Below are positions 31,864 through 35,798 of a stretch of DNA of 35,798 nt, piece after piece. The DNA is from an uncultured Lachnospiraceae bacterium (GTDB lineage: Bacteria > Bacillota > Clostridia > Lachnospirales > Lachnospiraceae), in contig CAOJVE010000008.1 of NCBI GenBank assembly GCA_948444865.1, forward strand, positions 1 through 35,798, given 5' to 3'. A model generated the notes under the pieces. That model did no database searches and was not told the origin of the DNA. It saw only the letters and a list, made by a program, of their open reading frames with translations. Positions within the stretch are counted from its first letter, which is position 1, and the number at the start of each line of letters is the position of its first letter. Position numbers and translations under genes: made by a program.

Positions 31864-32202
31864 ATGTATCAGGAAAACGTAACGCTCTGCGGGGCAAGCG
31901 CCTATGAGCAGAAATATTATTTTAACCCGGATTTTGCCGCCCTGCCGCCGTCCGTCCAGGATGAGCTGCAGGTTATGTGCGTGCTTTTCACGGAAGACGT
32001 GGGGGGAATCCTGCTTTTGGAATTTGACCAGGAGGGCAGTCTTCAGTTCAAGGTAGAATCTCTGGAGGCGGACGCCATGTTCGATGAAATCGGCAGTGTG
32101 CTGAAGATTAAGCAGATTCGCAGGGAGAAGGAAGAGCTGCTGGAATCCCTGGAGACGTATTACCGGGTGTTTTGTATGGGTGAGGAAATGGAGGATTTTT
32201 AA
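31864..32202 (+). CDS. DUF6145-like protein
   Basis: A 112-residue cytosolic protein (YQENVTLCGASAYEQKYYFN, then LQVMCVLFTEDVGGILLLEF, SLEADAMFDEIGSVLKIKQI). I believe it is DUF6145, found mainly in Lachnospiraceae and often next to coaX; function unknown. It follows birA by 27 bases and precedes coaX by 3, so it is in the same operon. ATGGAGGCTGT gives the ribosome site. The placement between two cofactor genes suggests a housekeeping role only by association. Confidence 0.8.
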   Translation: MYQENVTLCGASAYEQKYYFNPDFAALPPSVQDELQVMCVLFTEDVGGILLLEFDQEGSLQFKVESLEADAMFDEIGSVLKIKQIRREKEELLESLETYYRVFCMGEEMEDF

Positions 32203-32205
32203 ACT

Positions 32206-32973
32206 ATGATTTTAGTCATTGATGTGGGGAATACCAACATTACTATCGGCGTATTTGAGGAAGAGGAGCTGCGGGGGATTTTCCGCATGACCAGCGCGCA
32301 GGTGCGCACGTCCGACGAGTACGGGATTTACCTGTGCAGCATGCTGGAGCATCACGGGATTGAGCCGTCCTGCATCGAGAACGTGGTCATCAGTTCGGTG
32401 GTTCCAGACATTATGTATTCCTTAAACAGCGGCGTGATTAAATACTTCCATGTGCATCCCATCACGGTAAAACCCGGCATTAAGACGGGCATTAAGCTGG
32501 TGACCGCCAACCCTAAGGAAATCGGAGCGGACCGAATCGTGGACGCGGTGGCGGCTTATTCGCTGTACGGCGGTCCGGTTCTGGCAGTGGATTTCGGCAC
32601 GGCCACCACCTACGATTTGATACTGGAGGACGGAAGCTTCACGGCAGGCATCACCTCCCCGGGCATTCGCATCAGCGCGCGGGCGCTCTGGGAAGACACG
32701 GCCAAACTGCCGAAAATCGAAATCAAAAAGCCCTCCTCGATTCTGGCCAAAGACACCATTGCCAGCATGCAGGCGGGACTGGTCTATGGTTACATAGGGC
32801 AGACGGAATACATCATCCAGAAGGTGAAAGAAGAATCCGGCCTGAAGGACCTGCAGGTGGTGGCCACCGGAGGTCTGGGGAAAATCATCGCCGACGAGAC
32901 GGATTTCATAGATGTCTATGATAACCTGCTGACTTTAAAAGGCCTGCGGATTATTTACGAGAAAAATCGCTAG
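32206..32973 (+). CDS. coaX: Type III pantothenate kinase
   Basis: A 255-residue ASKHA-fold kinase that phosphorylates pantothenate, the first step to coenzyme A. Nucleotide-binding strand [10 protein letters not shown] is at residues 5-14, the substrate region [12 protein letters not shown] is in the middle, followed by [10 protein letters not shown] with a catalytic Asp. The length is normal. It starts 3 bases after the DUF6145-like stop and is followed 8 bases later by dusB, the common coaX-dusB order in Firmicutes. Confidence 0.96.
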   Translation: MILVIDVGNTNITIGVFEEEELRGIFRMTSAQVRTSDEYGIYLCSMLEHHGIEPSCIENVVISSVVPDIMYSLNSGVIKYFHVHPITVKPGIKTGIKLVTANPKEIGADRIVDAVAAYSLYGGPVLAVDFGTATTYDLILEDGSFTAGITSPGIRISARALWEDTAKLPKIEIKKPSSILAKDTIASMQAGLVYGYIGQTEYIIQKVKEESGLKDLQVVATGGLGKIIADETDFIDVYDNLLTLKGLRIIYEKNR

Positions 32974-32981
32974 AGGTTCAT

Positions 32982-33938
32982 ATGGGAGTAAAAATAGGAA
33001 ACGTAGAGCTGGAAAGTCCCATTGCGCTGGCGCCCATGGCCGGGGTCACCGACCTGCCCTTCCGGCTTTTGTGCAAAGAGCAGCAGGCCGGACTGGTCTG
33101 CATGGAGATGGTCAGCGCCAAGGCGATTTTCTTCGGAAATAAAAACACAGAAAAGCTGATGGAGATACATCCCCAGGAACGGCCCATATCCCTGCAGCTC
33201 TTCGGCAACGACCCGGATATCATCAGCGAGATGGCGAAGAAAATAGAGGAAAAGCCCTTCGACATCCTGGACCTGAACATGGGCTGTCCAGTGCCGAAAG
33301 TGGTCAACAACCAGGAAGGTTCCGCCCTTCTCAAAAACCCTGCCTTAATTGGGAAAATCGTGGAGAAAACAGTGAAAGCCATCCAAAAGCCGGTGACAGT
33401 GAAAATCCGAAAAGGCTTCGATCGGGAGCCCATCGACATTCTGGAGATCGCCCACATCATAGAAGAGAGCGGTGCGGCGGCCATCGCCGTTCACGGGCGC
33501 ACGCGGGAGCAATACTATTCCGGGGAGGCGGACTGGGAAGTGATTCGTAAAATCAAAGGGTCCGTGTCCATTCCGGTGATTGGAAACGGAGATGTGGATT
33601 CGCCCCAGAAGGCAAAAGCCATGATGGAAAAGACCGGCTGCGACGCCGTGATGATTGGACGGGCGGCCAGAGGCAACCCCTGGATATTTTCCAGAACCCG
33701 TTCCTATATAATGGAAGGAACGCAAAAAAGCCTGCCGGACAAAGAGCAGATACGCCAGATGATACTGCGGCACGGACGGCTTCTTGTGGAGTGCAAAGGG
33801 GAGTACACGGGCATACGGGAAATGCGCAAACATGTGGCCTGGTACACCGCCGGCATGCCACACAGCGCCAGACTTCGCCGGGAGGTGAACCGGCTGGAAA
33901 AATATGCACATTTAGAAAAATTATTGAAAGATATGTAA
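32982..33938 (+). CDS. dusB: tRNA-dihydrouridine synthase
   Basis: A 318-residue FMN enzyme that reduces uridines in the tRNA D loop. FMN-side motif APMAGVTDLPFR is at 17-28, and the active-site Cys102 is in LNMGCPVPKVVNNQEGSAL. Later phrases VHGRTREQYYSGEADW and VIGNGDVDS, then DAVMIGRAARGNPWIF, are standard. The C-terminal helical tRNA-binding domain is complete. AGAGGTTCAT precedes the ATG. It ends 46 bases before the greA promoter. Confidence 0.96.
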   Translation: MGVKIGNVELESPIALAPMAGVTDLPFRLLCKEQQAGLVCMEMVSAKAIFFGNKNTEKLMEIHPQERPISLQLFGNDPDIISEMAKKIEEKPFDILDLNMGCPVPKVVNNQEGSALLKNPALIGKIVEKTVKAIQKPVTVKIRKGFDREPIDILEIAHIIEESGAAAIAVHGRTREQYYSGEADWEVIRKIKGSVSIPVIGNGDVDSPQKAKAMMEKTGCDAVMIGRAARGNPWIFSRTRSYIMEGTQKSLPDKEQIRQMILRHGRLLVECKGEYTGIREMRKHVAWYTAGMPHSARLRREVNRLEKYAHLEKLLKDM

Positions 33939-33984
33939 GAGCCGAATACCGAAAGGCGCGGGGCAATACACTGTTAGAGGAATC

Positions 33985-34013
33985 TTGACAACCTGCGGAG
34001 ATTTCGTTATAAT
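33985..34013 (+). promoter_or_regulatory. Consensus sigma-A promoter of greA-lysS
   Basis: Perfect TTGACA at 33985-33990, a 17-base spacer and perfect TATAAT at 34008-34013, the best promoter in the window. Start near 34020, giving a leader of about 110 bases. Confidence 0.9.
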
Positions 34014-34039
34014 ACAGAGATTGTCAGCCAAAAGAGGTC

Positions 34040-34092
34040 ATTGCAAAGCTGTCATTCATATCTAGGGTTCGTCCAAAATGAGGTTTTGCAAT
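34040..34092 (+). repeat. 5'-leader dyad of the TTGCAAA family, before greA
   Basis: ATTGCAAA (34040-34047) pairs with TTTGCAAT (34085-34092), with an inner TCAT/ATGA and unpaired stretches between. The left arm ATTGCAAAGCTGTC resembles AATTGCGAAACAGTT before argF. No T run, so not a terminator. Confidence 0.5.
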
Positions 34093-34129
34093 TTTCTGAT
34101 TTTCAAAAATGGTGAAGGGAGCGAGGAAA

Positions 34130-34612
34130 ATGGAAGAAAAGAAGAACCTGCTTACGTATGCGGGTCTGAAACAACTGGAAGAGGAACTGCATGATTTAAA
34201 AGTGGTAAAGAGAAAAGAAGTGGCCCAGAAAATCAAAGAGGCCAGAGAGCAGGGGGATTTATCCGAGAATGCAGAATACGACGCCGCGAAAGATGAACAG
34301 CGGGATATAGAAGCGCGTATTGAAGAGATAGAGAAGATTCTGAAAAACGCCGAAGTTGTGGTGGAAGATGAAGTGGACTTAAAGACCATCAGCGTGGGCT
34401 GTAAGGTCAAGGTGCACGACATGGAGTACGACGAGGACATCGAATTTAAAATCGTGGGCTCCACTGAGGCCAACAGCCTGGAGGGCAAGATTTCCAACGA
34501 ATCTCCCGTGGGCAAGGCCCTGATTGGCGCCAAGGAAGGACAGACTGTGAGCGTGGAGATGCCCACAGGCGTTATGGAATATAAAGTATTGCAGATACAA
34601 AGAAATGTGTAA
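34130..34612 (+). CDS. greA: Transcription elongation factor GreA
   Basis: A 160-residue RNA polymerase-binding factor that triggers cleavage of backtracked RNA. The N-terminal coiled coil has LTYAGLKQLEEELHDLK and the acidic tip AREQGDLSENAEYDAAKDEQ in two halves, the GreA hallmark (D and E at the tip). The C-terminal FKBP-like domain is EDEVDLKTISVGCKVK, then SNESPVGKALIGAKEGQ. The ATG at 34130 is preceded by GGAGCGAGGAAA. It is 13 bases before lysS, the usual greA-lysS operon of Clostridia. Confidence 0.97.
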   Translation: MEEKKNLLTYAGLKQLEEELHDLKVVKRKEVAQKIKEAREQGDLSENAEYDAAKDEQRDIEARIEEIEKILKNAEVVVEDEVDLKTISVGCKVKVHDMEYDEDIEFKIVGSTEANSLEGKISNESPVGKALIGAKEGQTVSVEMPTGVMEYKVLQIQRNV

Positions 34613-34625
34613 GGAGTGAAAAACA

Positions 34626-35798
34626 GTGGCTCAACAGCAGAAGAAAGAACCAGATCAAAGCCAGTTATTAAAGGTGCGCCGGGAGAAGCTGGCGCAGTTG
34701 CTGGAAGAGGGGAAGAATCCCTTTGAAATCATGAAATACGATGTTTCCCATCACAGCCAGGAGGTCAAGGACGGCTTTGACGAATTAGAAGACCAATCGG
34801 TTTCCATAGCCGGCCGCCTCATGTCCAAGCGCGTCATGGGAAAAGCGTCTTTCTGCCACGTGCAGGATTTACAGGGGACCATCCAGTCCTATGTAGCCAA
34901 GGACAGCCTGGGAGAGGAAGAGTACAAAGCGTTTAAGAAAATGGACATCGGCGATATTGTGGGCGTGGTTGGAAAGGTTTTCAAGACCAAAACCGGAGAA
35001 ATTTCCATCCACGCGGAGCAGGTGACGCTGCTGTCCAAAAGCCTGCAAATTCTTCCAGAGAAATTCCACGGCCTGACCAACACAGACCTGCGCTACCGTC
35101 AGCGCTATGTGGACCTGATCATGAATCCCGATGTGAAGGATACATTTATCAAACGCTCTAAAATCATCAGCTCCATTCGGCGATACCTGGATTCCCAGGG
35201 CTTCATGGAGGTGGAAACGCCCATGCTGGTGTCCAACGCCGGCGGCGCGGCGGCGCGTCCCTTCGAGACGCATTTCAATGCGCTGGACGAAGACCTGAAG
35301 CTGCGGATTTCCCTGGAATTGTACTTAAAGAGACTGATCGTGGGCGGCCTTGAGAGAGTCTACGAGATTGGACGCGTTTTCCGAAACGAAGGCCTGGACA
35401 CCCGCCACAACCCGGAATTTACCCTGATGGAACTCTATCAGGCGTATACCGACTACCACGGCATGATGGACCTGACCGAAAATCTGTACCGCTACGTAGC
35501 CCAGGAAGTGCTGGGAACCACGACCATCGTGTACCAGGGCATAGAGATGGATTTGGGTAAACCTTTCGAGCGCATTACCATGGTGGACGCTGTGAAAAAA
35601 TATGCGGGCGTGGATTTCGACGCCATTCATACCCTGGAAGAGGCGCGGGCGGCGGCGAAAGAACACCACGTAGAGTACGAGGAGAGACATAAAAAGGGGG
35701 ATATCCTCAGCTTGTTCTTCGAGGAATTCGCAGAGGAGCATCTGATTCAGCCGACCTTCGTCATGGACCACCCCATCGAGATTTCCCCGCTGACCAAA
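34626..35798 (+). CDS. lysS: Lysyl-tRNA synthetase, class II (3' end outside window)
   Basis: An open frame of 391 codons runs from GTG 34626 to the window end, so the C-terminal part (about 100 residues) is cut off. The N-terminal OB anticodon domain is at about 60-175 ([20 protein letters not shown]). The class II core follows: [12 protein letters not shown], motif 1 FMEVETPML, and motif 2 [22 protein letters not shown]. It starts with GTG behind AAGGAGTGAAAAACA. Class II LysS is the bacterial norm; no T-box is visible because it is co-transcribed with greA. Confidence 0.97.
   Translation, partial: MAQQQKKEPDQSQLLKVRREKLAQLLEEGKNPFEIMKYDVSHHSQEVKDGFDELEDQSVSIAGRLMSKRVMGKASFCHVQDLQGTIQSYVAKDSLGEEEYKAFKKMDIGDIVGVVGKVFKTKTGEISIHAEQVTLLSKSLQILPEKFHGLTNTDLRYRQRYVDLIMNPDVKDTFIKRSKIISSIRRYLDSQGFMEVETPMLVSNAGGAAARPFETHFNALDEDLKLRISLELYLKRLIVGGLERVYEIGRVFRNEGLDTRHNPEFTLMELYQAYTDYHGMMDLTENLYRYVAQEVLGTTTIVYQGIEMDLGKPFERITMVDAVKKYAGVDFDAIHTLEEARAAAKEHHVEYEERHKKGDILSLFFEEFAEEHLIQPTFVMDHPIEISPLTK

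Overview
The window reads as chromosomal DNA of a moderately GC-rich Gram-positive anaerobe, most likely a gut Lachnospiraceae (Clostridia). This rests on the Firmicutes-type Shine-Dalgarno sites, the greA-lysS pair, the argF/birA/DUF6145-like/coaX/dusB run, the NfeD-SPFH pair, and several small families that I associate with that group (DUF6145-, DUF6506- and DUF6951-like). No rRNA, CRISPR array, integrase or transposase of a classic insertion sequence is visible. One tRNA is present: tRNA-Gln(CUG).

Layout. 1-4625 is a type I restriction-modification island: the hsdR 3' end, an unusual 82-codon gene, hsdM, hsdS, a short unexplained frame, and a HARE-HTH protein with a PD-(D/E)XK nuclease core. 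4594-9278 is a mosaic of small accessory genes: two GNAT domains, an SdpI-like protein, a GNAT/DJ-1 in-frame fusion, an HxlR regulator divergent from a nitroreductase, an MBL-fold hydrolase behind a run of nine G, and a truncated MATE exporter. 9307-13978 holds tRNA-Gln, a CvfB-like S1 protein and dnaE with its terminator. 13987-15665 holds a terD plus AIM24 pair bracketed by two related hairpins. 15719-18838 holds a second nitroreductase, an RlmI-like 23S rRNA methyltransferase and a Na+/H+-type antiporter. 18886-22015 is a minus-strand run: Rpn-like nuclease, DUF6951-like, a 101-residue unknown, an aldo/keto reductase with ferredoxin domain, and DUF6506-like. 22121-26945 is a sugar-sensing signalling operon: substrate-binding protein, histidine kinase, NarL-type regulator, second substrate-binding protein, half-size EamA, with no ABC permease or ATPase. 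26965-27222 is a broken gene. 27368-29879 is NfeD, SPFH and a patatin-like lipase. 30056-33938 is argF, birA, a DUF6145-like gene, coaX and dusB. 34130 to the end is greA and the 5' part of lysS.

The most unusual signal is structural, not coding. Long hairpins recur in non-coding DNA. Two 79-80 bp copies, before the second nitroreductase (15765-15843) and before argF (29904-29983), are clearly related, and their arms differ by matched, pair-preserving substitutions. A looser family built on a TTGCGAAAC-like dyad lies in the 5' leaders of the first nitroreductase, the sugar-binding operon, argF and greA, usually just downstream of a good sigma-A promoter. A third type flanks the terD-AIM24 pair in the same orientation. 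These may be repetitive (REP/MITE-like) elements that now act as leader structures.

All functional calls come from reading motifs by eye; no database search was possible.
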